A stretch of DNA of 64,000 nt from the NCBI GenBank assembly GCA_023255735.1, contig JAGDVP010000012.1, positions 1-64,000 of the forward strand. The letters run 5' to 3'. Below, piece by piece: positions 45,486 through 54,725 of this stretch. The stretch's first letter is position 1; each line of letters starts with the position of its first letter. This stretch comes from Halothiobacillus sp. (GTDB lineage: Bacteria; Pseudomonadota; Gammaproteobacteria; Halothiobacillales; Halothiobacillaceae). The notes beneath the pieces are model-generated. The model saw only the letters and a list, made by a program, of their open reading frames with translations, did not search any database and was not told where the DNA came from. A program made the translations under genes and the position numbers.

Positions 45486-46643
45486 ATGATTCCCTACGGT
45501 CGCCAAGACATTAACCTAGCTGATATTGATGCGGTGGTGGCGGTGCTGCAGTCGGACTTTTTAACCCAAGGACCGGTGGTGCCGAAATTTGAGCAAGCTG
45601 TAGCCGAATATTGCGGCGCGGCGCATGCCTTGGCCGTTAATAGTGCGACATCTGCGCTGCATATCGCCTGCATGGCGCTAAATTTAGGCGCGGGAGATTG
45701 GCTTTGGACTACACCCAACAGCTTTGTCGCCTCGGCGAATTGCGGGCTGTATTGCGGCGCGCGGGTCGATTTTGTCGATATTGATCCGCACACCTATAAC
45801 CTGTGCCCCGCGCGTTTGGCCGAAAAACTCGAACAAGCCGAACGGGTCGGGCGTTTGCCAAAAATTGTGGTGCCGGTGCATTTTTCAGGCCAGCCCTGCG
45901 ACATGGCGAGCATTTACGCGCTTGGCCAGCGCTATGGTTTTCGTATTATTGAAGATGCCTCGCACGCAATAGGCGGCCACTATCAAAACGAGCCGATTGG
46001 CAACGGCCGCTATAGCGACATCACCGTATTTAGTTTTCATCCGGTGAAAATTATCACTACCGCCGAAGGCGGCATGGCGGTGACGAACCACGCGGATTTA
46101 GCCCAAAAAATGGCTTTGTATCGCAGCCATGGCATTACGCGCGATTCAAACTTAATGACGCACGCGCCCGATGGGGCTTGGTATTATCAGCAGGTCACGT
46201 TGGGGTTTAATTACCGCATGACCGAGCTGCAAGCCGCGCTGGGATTAAGCCAAATGCAGCGCTTGCATGAGTTTATCGCTAGGCGGCGAGCGCTGGCAGC
46301 ACGCTATCACACTTTGCTGGCGGATGTGCCGGTGATGACCCCGTGGCAGCATCCGAGCGCCAATTCCGCTTGGCATTTGTATGTGATCCGCCTAAAACAC
46401 AGCGCCCAGGCGCCCAGCCGAGCCGCAGTATTTGATTATTTGCGAGCAGCAGGCATCGGCGTGAATCTGCATTACATCCCTATACACACCCAGCCCTATT
46501 ATGCGGCGATGGGATTTGCGCCAGGCGATTACCCCGAAGCCGAACGCTATTATGCCGAGGCGATGAGCTTGCCGATGTTCGCCGCACTCACCGATGTCGA
46601 GCAGAATACGGTGGTTAACGCCTTGAAGGCGGTGCTGTTATGA
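45486..46643 (+). CDS. pseC: UDP-4-amino-4,6-dideoxy-N-acetyl-L-altrosamine transaminase
   Basis: The PLP-dependent aminotransferase aminates the 4-keto product of PseB using glutamate. The 385-residue DegT/AryC-family protein shows VNSATSALHIA, DASHAIGGHY and the PLP lysine Lys188 in FSFHPVKIITTAEGG. GINLHYIP-type sequence (GVNLHYIPIHTQPYY) closes the active site. It starts 3 bases after pseB and overlaps pseF by four bases. Confidence 0.96.
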   Translation: MIPYGRQDINLADIDAVVAVLQSDFLTQGPVVPKFEQAVAEYCGAAHALAVNSATSALHIACMALNLGAGDWLWTTPNSFVASANCGLYCGARVDFVDIDPHTYNLCPARLAEKLEQAERVGRLPKIVVPVHFSGQPCDMASIYALGQRYGFRIIEDASHAIGGHYQNEPIGNGRYSDITVFSFHPVKIITTAEGGMAVTNHADLAQKMALYRSHGITRDSNLMTHAPDGAWYYQQVTLGFNYRMTELQAALGLSQMQRLHEFIARRRALAARYHTLLADVPVMTPWQHPSANSAWHLYVIRLKHSAQAPSRAAVFDYLRAAGIGVNLHYIPIHTQPYYAAMGFAPGDYPEAERYYAEAMSLPMFAALTDVEQNTVVNALKAVLL

Positions 46644-47338
46644 GGCTTGCGGTGATCCCTGCGCGCGGCGGCAGCAAGCGTATTCCCCGTAAAAATATCA
46701 AGCTGTTCCATGGCAAGCCGATGATTGCGTGGTCGATTGCCGTCGCGCTGGAAAGCGGCTGCTTTGATGAAGTCATCGTGTCCACCGACGATTTGGAAAT
46801 CGCCGCTATTGCCTTGGCATATGGTGCCCGCGTGCCATTTATGCGCCCGGCAGACTTGGCCTGTGACCACACGCCGACTATTCCGGTTGTCGCCCACGCG
46901 ATTAACTGGTTTGAGCAACAGGGCACCGTGCCTTTAGATGTGTGCTGTATTTATGCCACTGCGCCGTTGTTGCAGCCGGCGGCTATTCGCGCGGGGCTTG
47001 ATTTATTAAACGAGACCGGCGCGCCATACACGTTTGCCGCCACCCGCTATGCTTTTCCGATTCAACGCGCCCTCAAACGCATGGCCGATGGCCGCATGGC
47101 GATGTTTGATCCCTCGCACTTTGCCACCCGCTCGCAAGACTTAGAGGAAGCCTTCCACGATGCCGGCCAATTTTATTGGGGGCGGGCGACGGCTTGGCTC
47201 GCGGGGCAGCCGATTTTTGATGGTTCGGCGGCGGTGTTATTACCGCGCCACCGAGTGCAAGATATTGACACGAGCGAAGATTGGACGCGCGCCGAATGGT
47301 TGTTTGCCGCGATGCAAGCCGAGGCGGGCGGCGGATGA
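46640..47338 (+). CDS. pseF: Pseudaminic acid cytidylyltransferase
   Basis: The enzyme activates pseudaminic acid with CTP to CMP-Pse, the donor for MAF. The 232-residue protein opens with the CMP-sugar synthetase signature VIPARGGSKRIPRKNIK and has CCIYATAPLLQP and the FYWGRA-type end. It overlaps pseC and pseG by four bases each, so translation is coupled. In this operon pseF precedes pseG, pseH and pseI. Confidence 0.96.
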   Translation: MRLAVIPARGGSKRIPRKNIKLFHGKPMIAWSIAVALESGCFDEVIVSTDDLEIAAIALAYGARVPFMRPADLACDHTPTIPVVAHAINWFEQQGTVPLDVCCIYATAPLLQPAAIRAGLDLLNETGAPYTFAATRYAFPIQRALKRMADGRMAMFDPSHFATRSQDLEEAFHDAGQFYWGRATAWLAGQPIFDGSAAVLLPRHRVQDIDTSEDWTRAEWLFAAMQAEAGGG

Positions 47339-48432
47339 CAACACGAGCGGTGGTGTTTCGAGTCGACGCGAGCCTTGCCATTGGCACAGGACATGTCATG
47401 CGTTGCTTAACGCTGGCGCAGGAGTTGGCTGCCCACGGCGCGCATTGCCGCTTTATCTGCCGCGCGCATGCCGGCCATTTGATTGACCGTATTCAAGCGC
47501 AGGGCTTTGATGTGGCGGTGTTGCCCGCGGGCGTGAAGACCGAGTCAAGCCTTGAAGATCAACCGCCTCATGCGTCATGGCTTGGGTGCGGCTGGCGAGA
47601 GGACGCCGCGCAAACCCGCGCGATTTTGGCCAAACGCCCACCCGATTGGCTCATTGTCGATCACTATGCGCTTGATGCCCGTTGGGAGCAGGCGGTGGCG
47701 GGTGTTGCCAACCAATTATGGGTCATTGATGATTTAGCCGATCGCGCGCACGCCGCCTGTGGCCTTGTAGATACGAGTTTGCATCGGGTGGCCGCCGACT
47801 ATGCCCCCTGGATTAGCCGGCCATACACCGGTTTGTTCGGCTCCGATTACGCCTTATTGCGCCCCGAGTTTTTGGCATGGCGAGAGCGCAGCCTGAAGCG
47901 CCGCGCCGCGCATTGGGCGATTCATCGCATCCAAATCACAATGGGTGGGGTGGATTTACCCAATGCCACGGGCGCGGTTTTAGCGGCATTGTGTGCCTGC
48001 CCGCTGGCGGACGATTGTGAAATTGATGTCGTGATGGGTGCCGCAGCCCCCCACTTAAGTGCCGTGCGCGCGCAAGCTGCTGCGTTGCCATGGCATACGC
48101 GCGTGCACACGAATATTGCCAACATGGCGGAATTGATGGCCATGAGCGATGTGGCGATTGGTGCCGCCGGTAGCACCTCGTGGGAGCGCTGTTGCTTGGG
48201 TTTGCCAAGTATTTTAGTGATTTTAGCTGCGAACCAAGTAGCAGGCGGTTTAGCCCTTGAGCAGGCGGGCGCGGCGCGCGTGATTGCTCACCCCGACGCG
48301 ATTGCCGCCGAATTACCAAGATTGCTTGCCGAGGTGGCAGCCCACTTGCCCGAGGTGAGCCGGCAGGCGGCGCAAATTACCGATGGCCTTGGCGCCGTGC
48401 GGGTGGCGCGCGCACTGGGTTTTGTTGCATGA
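47335..48432 (+). CDS. pseG: UDP-2,4-diacetamido-2,4,6-trideoxy-beta-L-altropyranose hydrolase
   Basis: The glycosyltransferase-like hydrolase removes UDP to free the sugar for condensation. The 365-residue protein starts VVFRVDASLAIGTGHVMRCL, the typical opening, with LIVDHYALDARWEQAV, SDVAIGAAGSTSWERCCLG and GLPSILVILAANQ in the C-terminal half. The ATG at 47335 overlaps the pseF stop; an in-frame ATG 54 bases upstream would add an unconserved extension. It overlaps pseH by four bases. Confidence 0.94.
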   Translation: MTTRAVVFRVDASLAIGTGHVMRCLTLAQELAAHGAHCRFICRAHAGHLIDRIQAQGFDVAVLPAGVKTESSLEDQPPHASWLGCGWREDAAQTRAILAKRPPDWLIVDHYALDARWEQAVAGVANQLWVIDDLADRAHAACGLVDTSLHRVAADYAPWISRPYTGLFGSDYALLRPEFLAWRERSLKRRAAHWAIHRIQITMGGVDLPNATGAVLAALCACPLADDCEIDVVMGAAAPHLSAVRAQAAALPWHTRVHTNIANMAELMAMSDVAIGAAGSTSWERCCLGLPSILVILAANQVAGGLALEQAGAARVIAHPDAIAAELPRLLAEVAAHLPEVSRQAAQITDGLGAVRVARALGFVA

Positions 48433-48944
48433 ACATGGGGCATGATCGGGTTCGAATGATGCAAGCATCCGATCTTGCGCGGGTGTTGGGTTGGCGCAAT
48501 CACCCTGATGTGCGGCGTTTTATGTATTCACAGCACGAAATTTCGCCGCAGGAGCACCAAGCGTGGTTCAATCAACACCAGCAAAATCCAGCTAAAACCA
48601 TGCTGATTTTTGAAGCGGCTGGCGTGCCGCAGGGGTTTGTGCAATTCACCCGCCGCACAGGTGAAAGCCCCATCGCGGATTGGGGTTTTTACATCGCCCC
48701 CGATGCCCCTAAAGGCACGGGGCGACGTATGGGGTTGGCGGCATTATCGTTTGCATTTAATGAATTAAATTTGCATAAAGTTTGCGGCGAGGCGTTTGGC
48801 TATAACGCCGCGTCTATCGGCTTTCATCAAGCCATGGGCTTTGTGCAAGAAGGCGAGCGGCGGGCGCGGTATTTTGATGGCACGGCCTACCACTCGGTGA
48901 TTTTATTTGGATTGCTTAAGAGCGCGTGGCCTCACTGCGTTTAG
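48429..48944 (+). CDS. pseH: UDP-4-amino-4,6-dideoxy-N-acetyl-beta-L-altrosamine N-acetyltransferase
   Basis: A 171-residue GNAT-fold enzyme that acetylates the 4-amino group with acetyl-CoA. It has LGWRNHPDVRRFMYSQHEIS at the substrate side, the acetyl-CoA loop around APDAPKGTGRRMGLAAL, and ELNLHKVCGEAFGYNAASIGF, limited here to its core, with the terminal HSVILFGLLKSAW. It overlaps pseG by four bases. Its last codons run straight into a frameshifted remnant of a second acetyltransferase, so its exact C-terminus may not be ancestral. Confidence 0.93.
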   Translation: MNMGHDRVRMMQASDLARVLGWRNHPDVRRFMYSQHEISPQEHQAWFNQHQQNPAKTMLIFEAAGVPQGFVQFTRRTGESPIADWGFYIAPDAPKGTGRRMGLAALSFAFNELNLHKVCGEAFGYNAASIGFHQAMGFVQEGERRARYFDGTAYHSVILFGLLKSAWPHCV

Positions 48945-49158
48945 GGCTTGGCGTCGAGAACATTGGGTGCTTGATTGCAACGCTCGGGTTGTGAAACTGC
49001 ATCTAAAGTTTGGTTCTATGGCGGAAGGGATTTTTAGAGCGCATCATAAAATGAATGATGCATTCGTCGATGTGCACCGTTTAGGCATTTTTGCATCAGA
49101 ATGGGCGCAGAAAAGAAGTGAACTGCTTGAGAAAATGACAAGACTCATTCGGAGCTGA
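48920..49158 (+). pseudogene. Frameshifted C-terminal remnant of a GNAT acetyltransferase
   Basis: Between pseH and pseI, two frames together restore a typical GNAT end. Frame starting at 48920 reads ERVASLRLGLGVENIG; a shift near 48967 gives VLDCNARVVKLHLKFG, then GIFRAHHKMNDAFVDVHRLG and IFASEW. Homologous sequence (NARVVKLHLKFG, FVDVHRLGI) is a hallmark of PseH-like and RimJ-like acetyltransferases. The piece is only ~80 codons, lacks the N-terminal half and acetyl-CoA loop, and has no clear start. The DNA is more AT-rich than the flanking pse genes. It is probably the scar of a replaced or duplicated pseH. Confidence 0.6.
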
Positions 49159-49167
49159 TGGTTAGAT

Positions 49168-50223
49168 ATGTATCAAAAATTTTCAATTGCCGGACGCGCC
49201 ATCGGCACGAACCACGCGCCCTACCTCATCGCCGAGCTGTCGGCCAATCACAATGGCCAGCTTAAAACCGCGCTCAAGATTATTGATGCCGCCAAAGCCG
49301 CGGGTGCCGATGCGGTCAAACTGCAAACCTATCGCCCCGATACCATCACCCTGAACAGCGATGCCCCGGAGTTTCAAATCCACGGCGGCCTATGGGATGG
49401 GCGCAGCTTATATGAGCTCTACGCGCAGGCGCACATGCCATGGGAATGGCACAAACCCTTATTTGAGCATGCGCGCCAAGTCGGTATCACGATTTTCAGC
49501 TCACCGTTTGATCGCAGCGCGGTGGATTTGCTGGAAGATTTAAACGCGCCAGCCTATAAAATTGCCTCGTTTGAAGCGGTGGACTTGCCGCTGATTCGCT
49601 ACGTGGCTGCCACGGGCAAGCCTGTGATTATTTCCACCGGCATGGCGGATGCTTTGGAAATTGCCGAAGCGGTGGCCGCCGCGCGCGAGGGGGGCTGCAC
49701 TGCGCTGGCTTTGCTGCATTGCGTGAGCGGCTATCCCGCTCCCGCATCGGATTACAACCTCGCCACCATTCCCGACATGATGGCACGGTTTGGCTGCCCG
49801 GTGGGTTTATCTGACCACACACTCGATAACACCACCGCTATTGCCAGCGTCGCGCTGGGTGCTTCGATCATTGAAAAACACGTGACACTCGACCGCCATG
49901 GCGGTGGCCCCGATGACAGTTTTTCATTAGAACCCGCTGAATTGGCCGCCCTGTGCCGCGACAGCCAAATCGCGTGGCGGGCACGAGGGCAAGTCGATTA
50001 CGGCCGAAAATCCAGCGAACAGGGCAATGTGCAATTTCGCCGCTCGCTCTACTTCGTGCGCGATTTGAATGCCGGCGATGTCATCACCGAAGAATCGGTG
50101 CGCAGCGTGCGCCCGGGCTTTGGGGCGGCGCCGAAATTTTGGGATGAGGTGATTGGCAGCTGTGTTGCTGTTGCCGTGCAAAAAAATACGCCGGTGCGCC
50201 TCGCTGATTTAATTTTGAAATAA
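49168..50223 (+). CDS. pseI: Pseudaminic acid synthase
   Basis: The enzyme condenses the 6-deoxy-AltdiNAc sugar with phosphoenolpyruvate to pseudaminic acid. The 351-residue protein has the NeuB-type TIM barrel with YLIAELSANHNGQLKTAL, DAVKLQTYRPDTITLNS, AYKIASFE, STGMA, CVSGYPAP and GLSDHTLDNT. A C-terminal SAF domain follows (RRSLYFVRDLNAGDVITEES, about residues 290-350). SANHNG favours PseI over the sialic acid synthases. It is the last gene of the pse run, 9 bases after the remnant. Confidence 0.96.
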   Translation: MYQKFSIAGRAIGTNHAPYLIAELSANHNGQLKTALKIIDAAKAAGADAVKLQTYRPDTITLNSDAPEFQIHGGLWDGRSLYELYAQAHMPWEWHKPLFEHARQVGITIFSSPFDRSAVDLLEDLNAPAYKIASFEAVDLPLIRYVAATGKPVIISTGMADALEIAEAVAAAREGGCTALALLHCVSGYPAPASDYNLATIPDMMARFGCPVGLSDHTLDNTTAIASVALGASIIEKHVTLDRHGGGPDDSFSLEPAELAALCRDSQIAWRARGQVDYGRKSSEQGNVQFRRSLYFVRDLNAGDVITEESVRSVRPGFGAAPKFWDEVIGSCVAVAVQKNTPVRLADLILK

Positions 50224-50283
50224 TCGGCGGTCGCATGTGGCGCGGGCTTTGGCTTTTGCGGCTAGGCCGCCGAGCCGCCTTCG

Positions 50284-51993
50284 TTAGCCCGAAAGTTTCC
50301 CCTGCACCCAGGCCAGTAAATCAGCGGCGGCAACCGCGTGATTTTCACGCTCCCAGCGCAGGCGGGTTTCATATTCACCCGCCGCCAAGCCGCGTTCGCT
50401 CACCACAATGCGCAGCGGGATGCCGATTAACTCCATGTCGGCGAACGCGACACCCGGGCGCAAGCCGCGATCCTCAAGCAGCACGCTGTACCCCAAACCG
50501 GTGAACACCGCTTCAAGCCGTTCCGCTTCGGCTTGCACGGCGGGGGCGCGATGACCGTTGATGGGGACGATGGCAAGTTCAAATGGTGCTAAAGGCACCG
50601 GCCAAACAATGCCATTGGTATCGTGGTTTTGTTCAATGGCGGCGGCAACAATGCGGGATACCCCAATACCGTAGCAACCCATGATCGCGGTGGCAGGCTT
50701 GCCCTGTTCATCCAAAAATTCACACTTCATCGCGGCGCTGTATGTGCTGCCGAGCTGGAACACATGCCCCACCTCAATGCCGCGCACAATCGCAAGTGTA
50801 CCCATGCCATTCGGCGCGGGATCGCCTTCCACGGCATTGCGCAAATCGGCAGTTTCCGGCAGAGGCACATCACGCTCCCAATTCACGCCCACAAGGTGCC
50901 AGCCATCTTCGTTGGCGCCGCAGGCAAAATTGGCGCAGTCGGCGGCGGCATAATCGGCAATGACGGGGATGCTCAAACCCACAGGGCCGATGGAACCCAC
51001 ATTTGCGCCGGTTAAGGCAATCGCTTCGGCGGGCGCTACGAACTCAAACGGATCGGCAATGAGCGGGTGTTTTGCCGCTTTAATATCGTTTAATTCATGA
51101 TCACCCCGCAGCACCACCGCCACGGCCGGCACCGCCCGCCCGCGTACCAACAGGGTTTTGAGCACGCGGTGGGCGGGAAGATTTAGCTGGGCGGCCACTT
51201 CGTCGATGGTTTTGGCGTGCGGTGTCGCCACGCGGGTCATCAAAGCCGTGGCGGCCGGGCGAGGCGTGCCTGCGGGGAAGGTGGGTGCCATTTCGACATT
51301 CGCGGCGTAATCACCTTGGGTAGCATAGGCGATCGCATCCTCACCGGAATCCGCCAACACATGAAATTCGTGTGAGCCATTGCCGCCAATCGAGCCCGTG
51401 TCGGCCTCAACGGCGCGGAATTTAAGCCCTAAGCGGGTAAAAATTCGGCTGTAGGCATCAAACATGGCCTGATAAGTGGCTTTGAGGGAGGCAACATCGG
51501 CATGGAATGAATAGGCGTCTTTCATAATAAATTCGCGCGCGCGCATCACGCCAAAGCGCGGGCGAATTTCATCGCGAAATTTAGTTTGCACTTGGTAGTA
51601 GCACAGGGGGAGCTGGCGGTAGCTTTTGAGCTCGCGGCGGGTGTAATCAGTAATCACCTCTTCATGCGTTGGCCCCACGCAAAACTCGCGGTGATGGCGG
51701 TCTTTCACCCGTAACAGCTCCGGACCATATTTTTGCCAGCGCCCCGATTCTTGCCACAACTCGGCGGGTTGCACGGCGGGCATGAGCAATTCCAGCGCCC
51801 CGATACCGTCCATCTCATCGCGTACCACCCGCTCAACCTTGCGCAGTACCCGCAAGCCCAGCGGTGTCCATGTGTATAAACCGGACGCCAGCCGGCGAAT
51901 CATGCCCGCCCGCAACATGAGTTGATGGCTGATGATTTCAGCTTCGGTAGGGGTTTCTTTTAAGGTGCTGAGTGGGAATTGCGAGGTGCGCAT
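50284..51993 (-). CDS. proS: Proline--tRNA ligase
   Basis: A class II synthetase that charges tRNA-Pro. The 569-residue length and order are those of the bacterial ProS1 type: motif 1-2 region with [21 protein letters not shown] at the start, [47 protein letters not shown] (to its core), then an inserted YbaK-like editing domain (about 225-380) that hydrolyses Ala-tRNA-Pro, motif 3 [20 protein letters not shown] and the C-terminal anticodon-binding domain. It converges with pseI, 60 bases apart. Confidence 0.97.
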   Translation of the reverse strand: MRTSQFPLSTLKETPTEAEIISHQLMLRAGMIRRLASGLYTWTPLGLRVLRKVERVVRDEMDGIGALELLMPAVQPAELWQESGRWQKYGPELLRVKDRHHREFCVGPTHEEVITDYTRRELKSYRQLPLCYYQVQTKFRDEIRPRFGVMRAREFIMKDAYSFHADVASLKATYQAMFDAYSRIFTRLGLKFRAVEADTGSIGGNGSHEFHVLADSGEDAIAYATQGDYAANVEMAPTFPAGTPRPAATALMTRVATPHAKTIDEVAAQLNLPAHRVLKTLLVRGRAVPAVAVVLRGDHELNDIKAAKHPLIADPFEFVAPAEAIALTGANVGSIGPVGLSIPVIADYAAADCANFACGANEDGWHLVGVNWERDVPLPETADLRNAVEGDPAPNGMGTLAIVRGIEVGHVFQLGSTYSAAMKCEFLDEQGKPATAIMGCYGIGVSRIVAAAIEQNHDTNGIVWPVPLAPFELAIVPINGHRAPAVQAEAERLEAVFTGLGYSVLLEDRGLRPGVAFADMELIGIPLRIVVSERGLAAGEYETRLRWERENHAVAAADLLAWVQGKLSG

Positions 51994-52190
51994 GGACTTG
52001 TCCAGAGGGGGGATTAATAAAGAAAAATTAGCGGGTAGCGATCAATTCAAAAGCAGGCATAGAATTTTTACGTTAAACGATGCTACGAATGCGAGTGCTT
52101 GAACACTGTCGCTATTTATTTTGCCACGATCCCCGCGATTTTGCGCGGCAAGCACGGCAAATTTTAGGCGGGGATGTCAAGTTTAAGCAT

Positions 52191-52664
52191 TTATTTAATG
52201 CAGGCTTTGTTAGCGACGTCTTGTGCCTGTTTAACCCGACTCGCAATTTCTTCGGGGGTTAACGCGCGATACTTGCCGTCGGCCTCTTGCGTCATGAGCT
52301 GGTTTTGTGAGTTTTGTAAGGTTTTAATTTGTTCTTGCGCCGCTTGGCAGGCTTTTTCCGCTTCTTTTTTGTTCACAACTGTGATGGGTGCGTTGGGCGC
52401 TAGCGGCTCTTTGGGGGGTTCGGTGGCGGCTTCTTTGTCCGGGTTTTCAGACGCTTTAGATGGGGATGCGCTGGGTGTGGCAAAGTCAGGATTAATCTCC
52501 TTCACCTCGCCTTGGGCGGGTGGAATTTGGCTAAAATGAGTTTCGCCTTTTTTATCAACCCACTTATAAATGCGAGTCGTATCGTCAGCATGGCTCACTG
52601 TTGCGGCGAGCACAAAACTTGCGCCCATTAAAGACAGCAGCGCGATTTTCCCGAGGCTTTGCAT
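52191..52664 (-). CDS. DUF4124-domain secreted protein
   Basis: The 157-residue precursor has a signal peptide (about 1-26, IALLSLMGASFVLAATVSHA) and a short DUF4124 domain right after it (RIYKWVDKKGETHFSQIPP). A Pro/Ser/Glu-rich linker and a helical end with two cysteines (EKACQAAQEQIKTLQ and NKACIK) follow; these could form a disulfide in the periplasm. DUF4124 proteins are common in gammaproteobacteria without a known role. It is a single gene; the 197 bases to the left must contain the proS promoter. Confidence 0.85.
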   Translation of the reverse strand: MQSLGKIALLSLMGASFVLAATVSHADDTTRIYKWVDKKGETHFSQIPPAQGEVKEINPDFATPSASPSKASENPDKEAATEPPKEPLAPNAPITVVNKKEAEKACQAAQEQIKTLQNSQNQLMTQEADGKYRALTPEEIASRVKQAQDVANKACIK

Positions 52665-52838
52665 AATCTCTCGTCCTTGTGATGTTTAAGGGTTCAAGCA
52701 TAACGATTTATGCCAATTCTTCAACTGGTTGGCTCGACTTGGAGGCAGGTTTTTTTGCCAATTTGCGTCAGGTTGTTCGCAAATGATAAATAGGCTTGAT
52801 ACACTATTGTGATTAATAACGAATAAGGTGATTTTCGG

Positions 52839-53780
52839 ATGGCTGATCGACGTCTCAAGGTGTTTAACACCGTTGCGCGCTTACTGAGTTTCACTAAGGC
52901 TGCCGAAGCCCTGCATATGACTCAGCCGGCGGTTACTTTTCAAGTGCGCCAATTAGAGGAGCATTTTGATACCCGCCTGTTTGATCGCACGCACAATCGT
53001 GTCACGCTGACCGATGTGGGGCACATGGTTTACGAAATCTCTGAGCGCATGTTCGAGCTGTACGATGAAATGGATCGTCGCGTGAAAGAGATGACCGGTG
53101 AAGTCGGTGGCTCCTTGAATGTGGGCGCCAGCATGACCATTGCTGAAAATATGCTCCCCGCCTTGCTGGGTAAATTTCGGGTTAAGCACCGCGATTTGGC
53201 TATCCGCTTGAAAGTCGGCAACACCGAGTCCGTGGTGGCGATGGTTGAGCACAATGTGGTTGATTTAGCCATTGTCGAAGGCACGATCAGTAATAAAAAC
53301 TTATTAGTTGAAACCTGCCGTCGCGATGAGCTCGTGGTTATTATGCCACCCGATCATGCCTTAGCTGGCGCGGAGTCTTTGGCGATTGAACAGCTGATGA
53401 CCTACGATTTTATTTGCCGCGAAGAAGGTTCGGGTACGCGGGAAATGGTGCTCAATTACATGATTGATCACGGCTTTTCCGAAGGTTGGGAGGTCTGCAT
53501 GGAGCTTGGCAGCCCCGAGGCGATTAAAGGTGCGGTGCAAGCGGGCATGGGCTTATCGATTGTGTCCTCTTCGGGTATTACTAAAGAGCTTAAATTGGGA
53601 TTGCTCAAGGCGGTGCCTTTGAAACCGCGTTTATTCCGTGATTTTTCGTTTGTGCGCCAACGGCACAAGTTCCGTTTGCCGGCGATGGAAGATTTGTTGG
53701 AGTTTTCCCGCGATTATTGCCACAACAGCTCACCGATGCTGGATTTAGAAGTGATTCAGAAGAAGCACTCACCCAGCTGA
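52839..53780 (+). CDS. LysR-family transcriptional regulator
   Basis: The 313-residue protein has the winged helix-turn-helix at residues 1-60 (LKVFNTVARLLSFTKAAEAL, MTQPAVTFQVRQLEE) and a periplasmic-binding-like effector domain from about residue 90 (GSLNVGASMTIAENMLPALLG to its core). The effector and targets are unknown. In autotrophs the CbbR group looks similar in its DNA-binding half, but no target operon lies beside it here: the divergent neighbour is the DUF4124 gene. A short terminator follows the stop. Confidence 0.88.
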   Translation: MADRRLKVFNTVARLLSFTKAAEALHMTQPAVTFQVRQLEEHFDTRLFDRTHNRVTLTDVGHMVYEISERMFELYDEMDRRVKEMTGEVGGSLNVGASMTIAENMLPALLGKFRVKHRDLAIRLKVGNTESVVAMVEHNVVDLAIVEGTISNKNLLVETCRRDELVVIMPPDHALAGAESLAIEQLMTYDFICREEGSGTREMVLNYMIDHGFSEGWEVCMELGSPEAIKGAVQAGMGLSIVSSSGITKELKLGLLKAVPLKPRLFRDFSFVRQRHKFRLPAMEDLLEFSRDYCHNSSPMLDLEVIQKKHSPS

Positions 53781-53802
53781 TTGGCTGCAGTTTAGTTGCA
53801 TG

Positions 53803-53828
53803 AAAAACCGCCCATTTGGGCGGTTTTT
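53803..53828 (+). terminator. Rho-independent terminator after the LysR gene
   Basis: AAAAACCGCCC pairs with GGGCGGTTTTT over an ATTT loop and is followed by more T, 23 bases after the stop. Confidence 0.88.
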
Positions 53829-53876
53829 TTGTTTTGATCGGCTGCTGATAGGCTTTGAGTTTTATTTTTAATCATA

Positions 53877-53902
53877 AAAAACCTCGGCTTTGCCGAGGTT
53901 TT
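53877..53902. terminator. Bidirectional terminator between the LysR and DUF302 genes
   Basis: AAAACCTCGG pairs with CCGAGGTTTT over a CTTTG loop. Its position 56 bases past the end of the leftward DUF302 gene fits that gene's transcript. Confidence 0.8.
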
Positions 53903-53957
53903 AACGATTAGCCTAACAGCACCCAGCGTACAAAGCAGGGTAACTTGAGGCTCTCTA

Positions 53958-54527
53958 TTAGAAACCGCCGTGGGCGCCTGCTTCCATCATTTTGTACATA
54001 GAGTCACGAACGTGCTGCGCGTTAGATTTGAACGGCTCGGGGAACTCTTTGCCACCATGCACAAACATATCCATATTTAGGCCATACAACCAGTAACGGC
54101 CTTCTTTATCTTCAACAACGGCGATGCGGCAAGGCAGGTAAGCGGCAAAGTACGGGCTCCAATCGGTGGCTTGGCGCGCGATGGATGGGCTGCAATATTG
54201 ATAAATCATCAAATAACGCTGGGGTTTGCCGGTTTCAAGCTCCAGCTGCTTGGACAAAGGCATTTCACCCACGTTCTTCAAGCCGGTACCAACCGAGGCA
54301 GACTCAATGCTGTTTTTAATGTCATCAGGGCCTAGGCCTTTATCGACCTCCATGCGCCACACGGTCGCTGCGCCCAAATCCCCGCCACTGCTCACAAAGC
54401 GATCATACATGCCGCTATAGACATCCATGGCCTGAGGATCCAGTTTGTCTTTGATCGACAAAAAGCCGCAACCGGAAAGGGACATAATGGCCACACCTAA
54501 CACCGATGCTTTCAATAAATTACGCAT
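53958..54527 (-). CDS. DUF302-domain lipoprotein
   Basis: The 189-residue precursor has a short signal peptide with the lipobox LSGC and lipidated Cys20, so it is anchored in the periplasm, with the sorting residues (GF) not suggesting inner-membrane retention. The body resembles DUF302 proteins: RYLMIYQYCSPSIARQATDW, LPCRIAVVEDKEGRYWLYGLN (to its core) and a C-terminal MYKMMEAGAHGG. Two cysteines (YQYCSP, LPCRI) could bind metal or form a disulfide. Such genes are frequent in sulfur-oxidising bacteria; the function is unknown. TTACT/AGTAA repeats lie upstream at 54574-54588. Confidence 0.8.
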   Translation of the reverse strand: MRNLLKASVLGVAIMSLSGCGFLSIKDKLDPQAMDVYSGMYDRFVSSGGDLGAATVWRMEVDKGLGPDDIKNSIESASVGTGLKNVGEMPLSKQLELETGKPQRYLMIYQYCSPSIARQATDWSPYFAAYLPCRIAVVEDKEGRYWLYGLNMDMFVHGGKEFPEPFKSNAQHVRDSMYKMMEAGAHGGF

Positions 54528-54573
54528 TAGACTTACCCCGTTTTGTTGTTTCTAACTATTAGCGAACACATTG

Positions 54574-54588
54574 TTACTGTATTAGTAA
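54574..54588. promoter_or_regulatory. Short inverted repeat upstream of the DUF302 gene
   Basis: TTACT and AGTAA are separated by 5 bases, giving a 15-bp site 47 bases before the leftward DUF302 start. It could be an operator; the site is short and has no recognised consensus. Confidence 0.25.
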
Positions 54589-54725
54589 ACTCTGACAAAC
54601 TGATTTAGTTCATCAAGAATAAGCCTGCTTAATATAGTAAAGTGCTAATAGACTGATCCATCAGGTTTGTTTGAGCGCTGCAATCAGCTGTGCCTTAGGT
54701 GCGCTGGGCTGCTAGAATCAAAGAC

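Noticed and set aside
52080-52262. A 60-codon open frame between the DUF4124 gene and proS
   Set aside because: No ribosome site or recognisable family; part of it lies over the end of the DUF4124 gene, and the region must contain the proS promoter.
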